From: Stratiolaelaps scimitus
Taxonomy: Eukaryota > Arthropoda > Arachnida > Mesostigmata > Laelapidae
Direction of reading: 5' to 3'
Assembly: GCA_019614645.1 (NCBI GenBank)
Contig: JABWDB010000004.1
Coordinates: 20,026,001-20,090,000, forward strand
Length of the DNA: 64,000 nucleotides
Notes under the pieces: generated by a model
Told to the model about the DNA's origin: nothing
The model's database searches: none
Seen by the model: the letters and a program-made list of their open reading frames with translations, nothing else
Translations under genes and position numbers: made by a program
Shown: positions 1 through 10,353 of the stretch, one piece after another
Numbering within the stretch: position 1 is the stretch's first letter
How the letters are laid out: each line of letters opens with the position of its first letter

Positions 1-720
1 GTTAGTTCCAGGGGCATTCTGGCAGCGCTGTTAAGAAGGTCAGAGAATTTGAACTCGACCGGATGGATAGAAGGTGACAAACGGTGATGGTGTTTAGGGA
101 TGTGTCGGTTCTTGTCGAAAACTGCCTCGCTTCTGCTCATGATTGCTGAAAACTAATGAGCTAGGAACAAGAGGCGAATCCTTAAAATTCAATAGCCGTC
201 GCATGCCAATGATTGATGACAAAATGGAGCGCAACGGCGTTTAGAGACTCACATTTCTCAAGTCGTCCGAAGTTGACGATGAGTGCTAACCAAATTGAGT
301 ATTTTTTTAGAGAAACTTGCGCATTCGTATTGTGGGTTTATGTAAGTTTTATGGCTGCACACCATATGCTGTGCTAATTTTTCCAGTCGTTTAATATGCG
401 ACTTTTTGACTGACGGAGTTAATCACATATATTTCCATCGCGTTAAATATAAAAGTTTACCAGAAATTGTTCGTGTCTGTTTGCAAAAACGGCAACAACC
501 GCCTAAATACAGCTGATACGTACGTTTTCCAGTGCATGTCGTTAGGGGAAGCAGAACCAAACTCGAGTTCACTCGCTGATCGACTGGAGATTCATCATGA
601 ACTCAACGCAAATGTCTTGTACCGAATACCGGCAGCACTCCGGGGCACCCCTATAGTACAGCAATGCTTTGGCTGTCGTAACAATTTCGAGTGAACACAA
701 ATACACCCGAATGCTGTGAC
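1..720. other. AT-leaning spacer, no supported gene
   Basis: No supported gene is seen here. A TATA-box-like TATAAAAG lies at about 448-455, but no clear initiator follows at the usual distance. A good acceptor (CTAATTTTTCCAG) ends at 386 and is followed by about 42 open codons in one frame. With three frames to choose from, that is expected often by chance, so no exon is called. Confidence 0.5.
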
Positions 721-1149
721 AAGCGATCTTCATCTTGAGGAACGCTTGTGGCCGGACGCAGCTCTGCTAAGATTGCCCCTGCCGAGGCCCAACCGCCCGA
801 ACCGGCCGGTCCCAGTTACGCACTGACAAGAACATCGCTCTTGAGCTCACTGCACTGGTACGCCACTAATGCCGTTATTCCACATACACGTAATACACGA
901 GCTCGCTTGCACCCGACACGTAATGCATGCATAGCAGTCTCTCCGTCCGTCCTCTCGAGGGTGTCGTTCAAAGCAAGTAGCGAGCTACACCATCACAAAG
1001 ATACGCACCAGAGTTCAGTTGCAGTGGCCAACGAGCAAGGCAGCGCGCGAATGTTTCGCGGGGCGAGCCGGCCAGACAGCCAGCCAGGCAGGCTGCAGGC
1101 AGACAACTGTCGAAGTGAACAAACTAAAAAGAGGAAACTAAACGAATGA

Positions 1150-1192
1150 AGAGAGATAGACATACAGAGAGCGAGAGGGAGAGAGAGAGAAT
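1150..1192 (+). repeat. Imperfect GA-rich tract
   Basis: The plus strand is almost purely GA over this stretch, with small interruptions. It lies downstream of a GC-rich island (about 740-1150) and upstream of a second, pure GA tract. Paired GA tracts are common next to arthropod promoters that bind GAGA-type factors, but no transcript start can be shown here. Confidence 0.75.
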
Positions 1193-1362
1193 TCACGTCG
1201 CTTGAGCTGTGCAAAGCGTTTTTGCGTTTGGAAGAGGCTAACTCATGACGTCGAGAGCAGGAAACGGAAACGAACAACAACCCTACAGGGCAACACGGAT
1301 ACAACATACAGCTAGTGTTCATTTTCTTGGAAGGTTTCTCACAGTGCCTGTGATAGGGTAAT

Positions 1363-1365
<3 letters not shown>

Positions 1366-1395
<30 letters not shown>
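1366..1395 (+). repeat. (GA)15 microsatellite
   Basis: About 15 uninterrupted GA units. A TCAGTTCG sequence, which resembles the arthropod initiator TCAGTY, follows within about 10 bases. Together these could be a promoter, but the downstream promoter element is not convincing. Confidence 0.9.
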
Positions 1396-1397
<2 letters not shown>

Positions 1398-1925
1398 AAG
1401 TCAGTTCGTGTAGGCGAGCCTATGCGGAGTACGTTAATCGGGCCAATTAATACACGATTATGGTGAATCGTTGAGTGGCTTGTTTAGAGCTCAGCTTACC
1501 TCTGACTTGAGTTTCGTGTATGATATAATGATCATTCTCATATTGCGCCATTATGTGTATGTTCAAGTCCCACACTAACTGGTAATATTTGTTTCGTATT
1601 GTAGTTTCAGCACCGCATAGACAGTCATCAAGCATCATCAATGTTATTGCTTGTAGTCTTGTTCGCCGTCGGGCGAACCCTTCGGGCTCTCTCGCGATAA
1701 AGAGTTATTTATCAGCTTCATTTGCTCCAATAGTTACAAGTTGGACAGAAAACTTGATCTTATCCATTTCATCTCCAGTTGTACACTTTATAAATAATCC
1801 GAATACTCTATGAGAAATTACTTAGGTATATGCCGGGTATGATAATCACCTGGCTAGCTGGCTATCAAACGACACATATACAAGATACGCGTGGGCGACA
1901 TCAATTAAAAAGGCTAACGGCATAC

Positions 1926-2015
1926 GGGATATGTGCGAGGTGGAGCAGCTTCGCTGGGAATCGCCGATGGCTCCACGGTGATGTTCTGCTGACGCGACGT
2001 CCTGACATCCTGATG
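1926..2015 (-). CDS. Candidate internal exon, unknown protein
   Basis: On the minus strand, a pyrimidine-rich run ending TCTCTCGGCCTGTCAG makes a strong splice acceptor. The next 30 codons are open with ordinary composition (includes NITVEPSAIPSEAAPP) and end before a usable donor, GTATGC. If the donor is not used, the frame stops three codons later. Other frames at this locus also look open and protein-like, so this may be chance. No family is recognised and no neighbouring exon could be joined to it. Confidence 0.12.
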
Positions 2016-2410
2016 CTGACAGGCCGAGAGAAACATAGGGTAAGATGTCTGCGACAGTAACGCGGCATGGCTTCTGGCGGCTGTTCCCAACTCTGCACTG
2101 CAGCATTAGCGAAGGCAAATAACCCTGTGGTGGCAAACCCGCCCCAACCCGGATAGCTTGCCGGCCCTTCTACTCTTATTTTGCCCCGTATATCTCTGTG
2201 CTCATGGTATACGCTCGCACCGCATCGGCTACGAGTGGGCACGACTGCATCGAATATCGCCCTTTAGTAGCATCCTCAGAGCAGCACACCTTCCGTGGCG
2301 AGTCTGACGGAGACAACAACGACCCCTTTGACTAACGTCAGGTATAACGGACGGCATCATGAAAGAGTGATTGGCGTCGTTGGGCGGTCGGTCGCTTGGC
2401 TTCGTGGTAA

Positions 2411-2428
2411 GAGAGAGAGAGAGAGAGG
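2411..2428 (+). repeat. (GA)9 microsatellite
   Basis: Short pure GA repeat inside a GC-rich stretch (about 1900-2700) that has no supported gene. Confidence 0.85.
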
Positions 2429-3120
2429 ATTAAGCTTGAAGAAGCCTACTTCTGGCTCTTGTCTGAAGTGTCCGCGTCAGACTCTGACTCTTCCCGCGTC
2501 GGAGCAGAACTGGCGGGCTAGCGGCCTACTTGTCCTTCCGGGCATCTGTTGGGTTGGCAGCGATCTTCCTCTGAGCCGGGACTCCTCGCCGTAGGACTTA
2601 TCAGCTCCGGCGGCTATAGATAAGCCGCGAAGGCCTTGAGCAGGTGTGGTGTACGAGTAGAAGCCGGCCATCCGGCCTGTATCCAAAGAAAACTAGAAAT
2701 AAGGAAATGAACGGAGACTCTTAGTCCCACCAAGTCGGATGTTCGGCGCTTTGGAAGGTTGGTGGACAAGAAAGTCTACCCCTCTAAAAGGGTGAGCAAA
2801 ACACATCATGGGCTCTAGGAGTGTCTTCTAACGTTGACGTGTTCTATTCCCAAGTAATATTGGCTAAAGAGCATTAAATGAGTTCTGGCCTTTCTTTCTG
2901 CAACTTCATGCAAGGTAACGGCAATCTAACCATACCGACCTGTCGAAAGGGCGAAACGACTGGCAGAAATCCAATCGATGACACCACATGCATACTACCT
3001 ACACGCCTATACCTGCTGGCACTGGTCAGAAATATACGCTCGAAAAGTTCCCGCCCTCCAAGGCCAAGACACACGCGCACAGACAAATAGATAGTAGACG
3101 TGTGTTTGCTCGCGTTTGCT

Positions 3121-3403
3121 GAGATTTTTACGAAGGAACTACAGCAAGCTATCGACCTTTCGGCAGTAACCCGAGCCAATACGTTAGAGGCAAAAAATGC
3201 CTAACATCGACTCCCATATGCAGATCACCTTTGCTCCGACGTCGTCCATCTGAAGGAGACCTCTCTACGGTGTACATCACCTTGTCCGCGAACAGCCTGT
3301 CAGCTCACGTGCCTGGCTGGCTGGTCCCTTACGCATGGCTTCATCAGGGGATTCGTCTTCGAGTCTACGATGTATATCAGAAAGCCAATCATTTCGACAA
3401 TGC
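3121..3403 (+). CDS. Candidate exon ending at a consensus donor
   Basis: The sequence GC|GTAAGTGC at 3402-3409 is a near-perfect 5' splice site. Two readings lead into it. One starts at ATG 3335 and gives a 23-residue start (MASSGDSSSSLRC, then SFRQC) in phase 0. The other is a frame open from about 3121, with an acceptor possible after CATATGCAG near 3222. It reads GWLVPYAWLHQG, then VYDVYQKANHF, and ends in phase 2. At most one is real. Neither is a family I recognise. The donor is the stronger evidence and the protein the weaker. Confidence 0.2.
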
Positions 3404-4236
3404 GTAAGTGCACGCATATATGCCCGCTCTAATCGAAGTTATTATACTACAACGCTTGCCGTATGGGGCACCTCGAGGTGGCGACCCACTCGGTGGAGCG
3501 GAGCACTTGCGGAGTCGAGCACTTCACAAATGAGAAGGTCTGTGGTGGTCTCATGAACTGTACCGTAGGTCTGTCCATAGGTCTGCCCTATAAACATGTA
3601 CAGGGCACACCATTATCAGCATCGGGTGCATATCCAGACGATGTCCTCCGCTGATAAATGTTCCGATGCTGTGATTAGCTTCACAATTAACCTTTCGTGC
3701 ACCCTGCCGCAACGCGGTTAGCATATAACCAAGTTCGACAGGTGTATCGTCCCTTAATAAACGCGATTGTAGTCAATTAATATCCACACAACTGATACAT
3801 GAGAGGGCAGGTTTCGTAATACCATCCACGTTGAATGACCAACCGAATCAGTAGGGGAAGAGCACCGGCGCAGCAGGACGCGGCTATCGTGGCCTCTTGC
3901 ACAGTCGGCTAGCTTCATTGTGAACATCTAATTATAAAGTATGGATATATGCTGATATATAAGCTGTGAATTTTCGCATCGCATGCAGCTCCCAAGCTGT
4001 ATATTTTATAGGTAATTTGACACTTACAGTTGCAACTAAGTATTTTTCACCGTATATAGAATGCGGTGTGCTGATACATCGCAATTTAAATTTCATGCCG
4101 TCCATTCGCTCCATTGAGTAGAATATTTTCCCCTCAGGTTTGCTATCAAACCTGCATTATTTGTCCAGCATTATCAATGCCTTGTTCATTAAGTTAGGTA
4201 TCTCGAAACAACGTGTTTCTTTTGTTTGTTGCTCAG

Positions 4237-4337
4237 TGCCAATTCGGTGTTCGGCGGCGGATGCTGCACGGGAATTAACGATACAACCCTCAGATTACTT
4301 GTTTCTAAGTGAGATCGAGGACGAATTCAACCTCTGA
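4237..4337 (+). CDS. Candidate terminal exon, unknown protein
   Basis: The acceptor is strong: TTTCTTTTGTTTGTTGCTCAG ends at 4236. It is followed by an open frame in phase 2 that encodes a short acidic C-terminus (PIRCSAADAAREL, then SEIEDEFNL) and stops at TGA 4335-4337. A donor-like AA|GTGAGA inside would make it an internal exon instead. No canonical AATAAA follows closely. No family is recognised. Confidence 0.2.
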
Positions 4338-5466
4338 TGCCTAGATCAGAACGCGGACAGGACAGGCCTGCGCTGCATGAAAACAGCCCGTCTAATATTC
4401 ATTTATTCAATTAGTAAATCGCGTCGACTTGCAGCGATAGACTCGAATGCAGCTTACAAAAGCCCAGATACGGGAATAGAGGAGGATACTTTTGCTACAT
4501 ATGGGGGGAAGTTACGGGTAGGACTTGCTTAGAATATGATCACCTCAGCCGATAGAATGATGTGTGCATAATGGAATCCCGTTGTACAATGGTAGCAACC
4601 GCTGTAGTAGGATCCCGTAGCAGAACGGATTAGCCGGGGCCTGAACAGCTTCAACGACCTGTAGCAGGCTACCTAGGATATGAGCCCTCACAGGTTAAAC
4701 ACGACTTGTTCTACTACTGTTCGATAACTAGGCGAAGCTCTCCGGTCGCTGTAGCAAACACCGGCTTTCTGAGCGTGTCATCTGGTCAATTTTTGTTCTG
4801 TCGCCTTGCTTGATTGCTTAGCAGAACTACCTTGCGATTTCATGCGTCTTGTTTCTACTTCAGTGTATCTAATATTAAACACGCGCAGAGGACGTATTCT
4901 TCACAAAAGCAGCCTGTGGTCTGATGTAGAGCCAAATGAATATTTCTACTAATTACGAAGGCAAATCGAAATTAATCCAAGTAGACCTGCTTACTCACCC
5001 ATAGGTCTACTCCGATTTGCAAGCGATCGAGGACGAAGAGCCTGACCTATCGACAAAGTGCAACGAGTAGATGTCAGTGACAAACAGTCGAGCAATACAG
5101 CCCCCGCTCATGAAATATGGACAGCTGCCATTTGTGCCTCTGGCGAAGCCAGCAGCTAGGATGAACGCTGATGGGCCGTGGGCAGCAATCTACGACGAGC
5201 GTGGAGGTGGAAATGTCAGTGTAGCTAATGAAAATGAGAGAAATTACCGGATCGTGGCCACGCTATCCGAATGAGATAAGCGTTCGCTTTGAAAGAAAAC
5301 TGAAAATGACCAAATTGGACAAAAACTTGGACAAAAATGTGTGTCCGCTTATTTTACAGTAAATGTAAATGTAGCTGTTAGCGGGTGATAAGGCTTCAGA
5401 GACTCTAAGCGTGTTAAAAAGGGAGGCTTCTTTTTGCAGCCTTTACATGGTATTACATGGTAGCAC
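4338..5466. other. Spacer, nothing supported
   Basis: About 1.1 kb with only short open frames. The longest is 67 codons at 5071-5274 and has no splice support. No repeats or RNA genes are seen. Confidence 0.5.

Positions 5467-5506
<40 letters not shown>
5467..5506 (+). repeat. Compound (CA)6(TA)n microsatellite
   Basis: A CA run passes directly into about 14 TA units. Such compound repeats usually grow by slippage and have no known role here. Confidence 0.92.
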
Positions 5507-5508
<2 letters not shown>

Positions 5509-5879
5509 CGCATTATAGGGGCTTCATTCAGATAACATATAATATAGATCTAAAAAATAACTAGGAATTGTGAAGTGCCCTGGTAGTGAAGGTGTGTTTA
5601 GGAGGGCACGAATGTAATAGTCCATCTTTCTTCTCTATACATATACAACACCCACGCAAGTGTGTGTCCACATGCAAATTGAAATCCACCACCGCCATCA
5701 CATCGACCGGGAACAGCTATCCTTAACACGGTGGAATAACGAGACTACAAAGCACCAACGCGAGCCCGGGGTTCTATGCTGTACCCCAGCCTGTCATTTT
5801 GTATAGCCAGCACGTGCTCCCAATTTCGACGACGTTCGTTCTGCCACACAAATCGAACCATGCGGTGAAGCTAGTCACA

Positions 5880-6350
5880 CTCTCGAGTTAGATTCGTCTG
5901 ATCGAGCGGCAGGTAAACGAAGGAGACGGTGGCGTCGGCGCCACAACCGTAATGTCGAGATGACGCTGGTCGAATGAGGCACTTCGGCGTATCAGCCTGT
6001 GGTGGGGTTGTGGCATGGCGCGGGCGCTAGACCTCGCGTATGGGGGGACCTTTGCTCCAGACGTGCGAACGCCTCCCGCCAACCAAACGTGTTCGCACGC
6101 TATTCATACTACGCGTGCCGTCATTGCCGTTCAACTTTTGCGCGCGCAGAATCATTCTGCGACAAAGATGGACCCATAAAAGTGCTCCATGCGGATGTTC
6201 TCATATTTATAAGGGTGTATCTGTAGACACGTCTTGCATTTGTCGGCGTTTGACGTTGCAAGCTTCAGTACCAACCGAGGAGATGGACGAAGATATAGCG
6301 GAGAGGCTGGTGAGCTATTTAATGGCCTCAAAAAATAATGATAGCTAATT
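5880..6350. other. GC-rich island with overlapping open frames on both strands
   Basis: Both strands are open over parts of this island. The plus frame at 6040-6348 ends in an acidic stretch (PTEEMDEDIAERL) just before a donor-like CTG|GTGAGC near 6310. The minus frame at 5888-6082 is Ser/Arg/Pro rich. Neither has a recognisable domain, and competing frames make a choice impossible. Confidence 0.3.
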
Positions 6351-6559
6351 TTTTGCGTCTGGCGATCATGGGTGTACATTATGTACATACGCGAAGTTGG
6401 TGGTTTGGAAATCCTTTAAGACCTGTCGAATCGTGCACAGGAAGAAGGTTAAGTGAAACACATTCACCTGTCTATTTTGTTGTTGTATATGAAGGCTGCT
6501 TCAACGGCCTGAGAACTTCTTCAGAAGCTTCGCTTAGCTTTTGAGTTTCGTATGAAATC

Positions 6560-6765
6560 CAACGACAATCGGAACCTATCTTTCGAGTTGATATATTATA
6601 TATTATATTTTTTAACGATTACATATATATATATAATAGCTATTATAATCTATAGTGTTACGTTTACCTGCAAAATATAATATATCTGCGTCGAAAGATC
6701 ATGCAATTATAATAATATAATATATATCTATATAATGATTATAGCATTGTAATTGAACGATCTTA
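6560..6765. repeat. AT-rich low-complexity block
   Basis: About 200 bases of mixed TATA, ATTATA and AATATAAT motifs including short (AT)n runs. No coding potential. Confidence 0.8.
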
Positions 6766-7264
6766 TATCGAAGCAGAACAACAGACACAAGGAATACGCT
6801 CCGATTTTCGCCTGAGAAGACCTTCACGAAACTTTCCAGAGGCGATCTATTTTGTTGGGTGTACAGGTGGTATCCCATGTTAACAGTTTTGCGATGTTAC
6901 TGATGCTCGTAGAATTGACAGGTCTTTTGCGTGCATCCCATTTTAACGGCCGGGACCATTAGGGCTGACAAGCGATTTGTCGCGCATTTTGATGGTGAAC
7001 CTCGTTTACGTACGAGACTGTCAACGGGCGGCACTTGGCGCACCCTTTTTCAGCCTTCCTCGAGTAGAGGCTGGCAAAGCGCCCAACAGGGAATATTGGT
7101 AGACCCTCAAGTGAACTTGAGAGAATCATTGTTAATCCGGTTGTCAGGACACATCGAATCCTTGATACGACACAAGCACATTCAAGAGTTTTAGAAATAA
7201 ACGTAACAGCCAACTCGAAATGGGACCTATATACTATTAAAAGATCTTGATCTGGAACACATGG

Positions 7265-7287
7265 ATATATATATATATATATATATA
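7265..7287 (+). repeat. (AT)11 microsatellite
   Basis: A pure AT dinucleotide run. Confidence 0.9.
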
Positions 7288-7843
7288 GACATGTTTCTTG
7301 CTTGCCGCATTTCACGGAAGCGTTTCGGACCAGATTCACCATCTGGAACAGATGGAGGCCATCCCCGAAACCGGAATCAAACCAGTAATGTTTGTTCGAC
7401 AGGGCACTTTAACCCAGCATGAAGATAGAGCTAACCTTTGTGAACATTTCTTCTTATTAGTAAATAATGTCTACTCGTCTGGCACGGATTTTTCAATAGT
7501 CGGCTCCTAACCTGCTGTCGACCTCCATTTATATTTGTAATGATCTATCACCTATCACCATTAGTTCCCTATATTGTGGCGCTGAGCTCCCCAGACATCG
7601 GTCACAGGCTTCCTGCAACGACCCTTCCTCACAACTTCGTAATAATCGGCCTGTAGATCGGGTAGGTATCGATGGTTGAGCCAGCTCTTGATACGACATA
7701 TACGTACAGGCTATTCGTTTTTCGCATACACCATACTGATGCTGCTGCTGCAAAAAAAATGATATCGCCAAATAATGTGTTTCTACTTTCACTCTTATTA
7801 TTAGTTTAAACTTATAATCTATTTTACCTTTTGTTGCCCTTAA

Positions 7844-7845
<2 letters not shown>

Positions 7846-7875
<30 letters not shown>
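7846..7875 (+). repeat. (TTA)10 microsatellite
   Basis: Ten pure TTA units. The minus strand reads as an isoleucine run in one frame, which is a repeat artefact. Confidence 0.92.
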
Positions 7876-7877
<2 letters not shown>

Positions 7878-8318
7878 GTTATCATTTACAACTGTGTCCC
7901 GCTCAGTTTTTCCTATGGAGGAAACTCATCGGCATAGTATGCCAGCAACTAATCATTTTCATGCACTATATCGAATATGTACAACATACAATATATTATA
8001 TATCTATGTATTCAATATCCTATCGATCCGCTGCGAACAATTGGACAGCAATTGTTGCAATCACAAGGATCACTTACGCGTCAGCGGCAGAATTCCTGCA
8101 CTGAGGCGATGCTGTGGTGTCTGTTGTCGTGCGGGAGACGGCTGATTAGGAGGCCGATTTTCTTCATTCATCTCGACGCTCCGCGGCTTCCTGTTTCGCG
8201 GTTCAACTCTGCCTCGAGACGTCCGCGGGCATTTGGCGTATGCTCACGACGACGGAGCACCTACGATGTTCGCTCATGCACCAGCTTGACCCTCCGCTGT
8301 CCTCCGCCGTTCCCTGAT

Positions 8319-8441
8319 GCAGCTGGCGTTTTCAATTCCGGTCCTCCGTTTCCACCGTTCCCCGTCTTCATATACGTTTACGTGAACGAAAATTCCTTGT
8401 CGTCGTCGTCGTCTGCTGCTGCTGCTGCTCGGATTCGCTAG
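8319..8441 (+). CDS. Candidate terminal exon with Ser5-Ala5 tail
   Basis: A long pyrimidine tract ending CGTTCCCTGATGCAG is a good acceptor ending at 8318. The frame after it is open to TAG at 8439-8441. It reads GVFNSGPPFPPFPVF, then a short linker, five Ser (TCG/TCT) and five Ala (GCT), then RIR. The Ser and Ala runs come from adjacent TCG and GCT triplet repeats. Homopolymers of this kind are common in arthropod regulators, but here they may only reflect the repeat. The opposite strand carries a competing candidate further along (8480-9182). Confidence 0.18.
   Translation, partial: AAGVFNSGPPFPPFPVFIYVYVNENSLSSSSSAAAAARIR
8397..8429 (+). repeat. (TCG)5(TGC)5 triplet repeat
   Basis: Two adjacent triplet runs, TCG then TGC, each about five units. 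On the minus strand the second run reads as CAG. Confidence 0.85.
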
Positions 8442-8479
8442 CCTTTGTCACTCGGAACTTTCACTATACACTCTCCTAT

Positions 8480-8716
8480 TTATTTCTTTCCTTCTGTCGA
8501 TCTGTCGTCGCTGCGTGCCTCCCTAGTTTCCCCTATTCGATGCGTCGCTGCAGCCGACGTCGAGTTGTCGGTGTCACTTAATGGTGGTGATGGCGGCGAC
8601 TTTGCCTTTGCGTTCCTCTCGGGCTCAATTCGTTTTATCACGAGCAGCTGCTGCAGCAGCAGCGTCCCGTAAGCATTCCTACCGTCAGTTGGGACAACGT
8701 CAGACCGGGGATGCAC
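8480..8716 (-). CDS. Candidate exon, Ser/Thr-Pro-rich C-terminal piece
   Basis: The minus strand is open over about 78 codons. The composition is polar and typical of a disordered regulatory tail (KAKSPPSPPLSDTDNSTSAA, then ETREARSDDRSTEGKK), ending at TAA. It lies directly downstream, in minus orientation, of the poly-Gln frame at 8700-9182 but in another frame, so an intron or a frame change would be needed to join them. It has only a GTG at its upstream edge, so it would have to be an internal or terminal exon. No family is recognised. Confidence 0.25.
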   Translation of the reverse strand: MHPRSDVVPTDGRNAYGTLLLQQLLVIKRIEPERNAKAKSPPSPPLSDTDNSTSAAATHRIGETREARSDDRSTEGKK

Positions 8717-9182
8717 AGTAGCGGTAGGCGATGCTGCTATGAATACGCAGCAGACGTTTTAGCTGTCGCGGATGAAGTAGTATCAGTAATCCTGGCTGTT
8801 GCACTCGTTGTTGTTGTTGTCGTCGTTGTCGTTGTTGATGCTGTAGTTGTCGTTGTTGTTGTTGCTGCTGCTGCTGGCTTTCTGCTTCTGCTTTTTCTGT
8901 TTCGATGCGAATGTGATGATGGAAGCCGTCTACTACGGGTTGCTTTTCGTCGTCGGGATTTTCTGTCTGTCGATTTTGCCTGGGGGGGCCCACCGGTCTA
9001 TGCAGTGGTCCCCGTGCTGCCTCCCTGTGTTGTAGGGGAGTCGCCCAACGTTGGACCACGACCGAAGTGGGGCACCGCTGCCTTTGCCGCTGTCCCCCGG
9101 GCCACAACCGTCCCCGGCCCCCGGGCCGCAGTCTCTCCCGCCGAGGCCCCTCAATGGCGCCGCAATGGGGTCTTGTCGCCAT
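8700..9182 (-). CDS. Candidate poly-Gln protein segment
   Basis: An ATG at 9182 has a good context (GATATGG, purine at -3 and G at +4) and opens 160 codons. The first ~65 residues are Gly/Arg-rich. Then comes a polar stretch (NPDDEKQPVVDGFHHHIR) and a Gln-rich block of about 30 residues made of mixed CAG and CAA codons (eight Gln, then QRQLQHQQRQRRQQQQ). It stops at TGA 8702-8700. Mixed CAG/CAA coding is typical of selected Gln tracts. The plus strand is also open here but gives poly-Val, which is unnatural, so minus is preferred. The family is unknown. It could be part of a transcription regulator or only a triplet-repeat relic. Confidence 0.28.
   Translation of the reverse strand: MATRPHCGAIEGPRRERLRPGGRGRLWPGGQRQRQRCPTSVVVQRWATPLQHREAARGPLHRPVGPPRQNRQTENPDDEKQPVVDGFHHHIRIETEKAEAESQQQQQQQQRQLQHQQRQRRQQQQRVQQPGLLILLHPRQLKRLLRIHSSIAYRYCASPV
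8803..8877 (+). repeat. (GTT/GTC)n-(GCT)n interrupted triplet repeat
   Basis: About 75 bases of GTT, GTC and GCT triplets. It is the template of the Gln-rich block on the minus strand. Confidence 0.88.
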
Positions 9183-9359
9183 ATCAGCCGGGATCGTGCA
9201 TCGTGTGCCCAGTGCACGTGTGTGCCGTGGCACTCGACCGCCACTCAACGGATGTGCCGCCTGTCAACGCAATTCGACGACAGCAAGAAAACAGAAACAA
9301 GGAAGAACATGTTAGGCGAAATACGGTACTGTCGCTAAGTGACATCATTGTCTAATACA

Positions 9360-10010
9360 TATGGATCAGGGTGTGCACATAAATCACGGCAGCATAAGGG
9401 TTATCAAACCCGTTTCAAAATCCGAAAGTTGGTTTTGGCTAAGCCGCCATGGCTGCGAACGTTGCAAACCAGCGTATGCTATATGTAGGTTATGTAGACA
9501 ATGAAAAAATGCTCATGCAAACAACACTCCCCTAGAAAAACACAACTTAATTCTCTAAAAATGTACGAGAAAACTAAGTTAATATGAAAAGTAAAAAACG
9601 GAAGTTCAAGGGAACAAGACTACTACAGCTCTGACTCTGTGTATCAAACTTGACGCGCTGCAGTCAACGTGCTTAGTCTGAGAGCCAGAGCGGTTTCTTT
9701 CGACTCTCTTTTCTCGTCTGCAATATATTCCCCTTCGAGACATCAAAATCAATGTGTTAGAATGCTGACCGTCGGCCAAGGGCGTAGGAGACGTCCAATG
9801 GCGGCATTGTCCAGAATCCATTTAACAAGCATGAGGCCGGACACATCATCGACGGTCAGTGCGGAGAAGGATGACAAAAATCGCGCAATATATAACAATA
9901 TATTTCGAGTTATGAGAGCAGCGTATTGATGTATCAATCCCTTCTACTACTTGCGTTGCTTTTCATCGTCTCCACCGTCTCAATGCCCCGGTATCTCGTT
10001 CTGCTAGCCG
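9360..10010. other. Spacer, nothing supported
   Basis: Low-complexity-poor sequence with short overlapping open frames only (the longest are 60-86 codons on both strands near 9600-9940). No splice or RNA signal is convincing. Confidence 0.45.
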
Positions 10011-10074
10011 CTACTGCCGCTGTATGTCGTATGAATCACTTACTGTCATGACCGATGATATAAAAATCGAGTCT

Positions 10075-10353
10075 CTATCCCGCCAAACTGCTGGTGGAGT
10101 CGTTCGAGTAGAGCAACACCAGTCCCGCAAGGCCTCCCAGAACGGCGAGTTGGCGCCGGCTTCCACCCATACTCTCAGATGGAGACGGGGGGGGGCCCAA
10201 TGACGGTGAAATTCTATGAGCTCTAGGTGGCTCGCGGGGTCGGGGGACGTTGTGAAGTAGTGAGCGACAACTTCTCCAGGCACAAGTACCAAGAACACCT
10301 TTCCCAGATCCCTGCTTCGCCAGCATCTGTATCACCCATTGGGGCCTCAACAT
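10075..10353 (-). CDS. Candidate small protein with C-terminal hydrophobic segment
   Basis: An ATG at 10353 opens 92 codons to TAG at 10075. The middle is Pro/Arg/Ser rich (PRPREPPRAHR, then GPPPSPSESMGG). Near the C-terminus a hydrophobic run (LAVLGGLAGLVLLYS) could be a membrane anchor with a short tail. A run of nine G on the plus strand (10187-10195) supplies part of the proline block. A second minus frame (10011-10298) overlaps it and is also open. No family is recognised and no splice site is required. Confidence 0.18.
   Translation of the reverse strand: MLRPQWVIQMLAKQGSGKGVLGTCAWRSCRSLLHNVPRPREPPRAHRISPSLGPPPSPSESMGGSRRQLAVLGGLAGLVLLYSNDSTSSLAG
10187..10195 (+). repeat. G9 homopolymer
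   Basis: Nine consecutive G followed by CCC. Short homopolymer, prone to length error. Confidence 0.8.

Noticed and set aside
448..455. TATAAAAG promoter box
   Set aside because: No initiator at about 30 bases downstream and no gene follows. AT-rich DNA yields such motifs often.
8711..9355. 214-codon plus-strand open frame with poly-Val
   Set aside because: The Val run is a read of GTT/GTC triplets. The opposite strand gives a natural Gln tract, so this frame is treated as its shadow.
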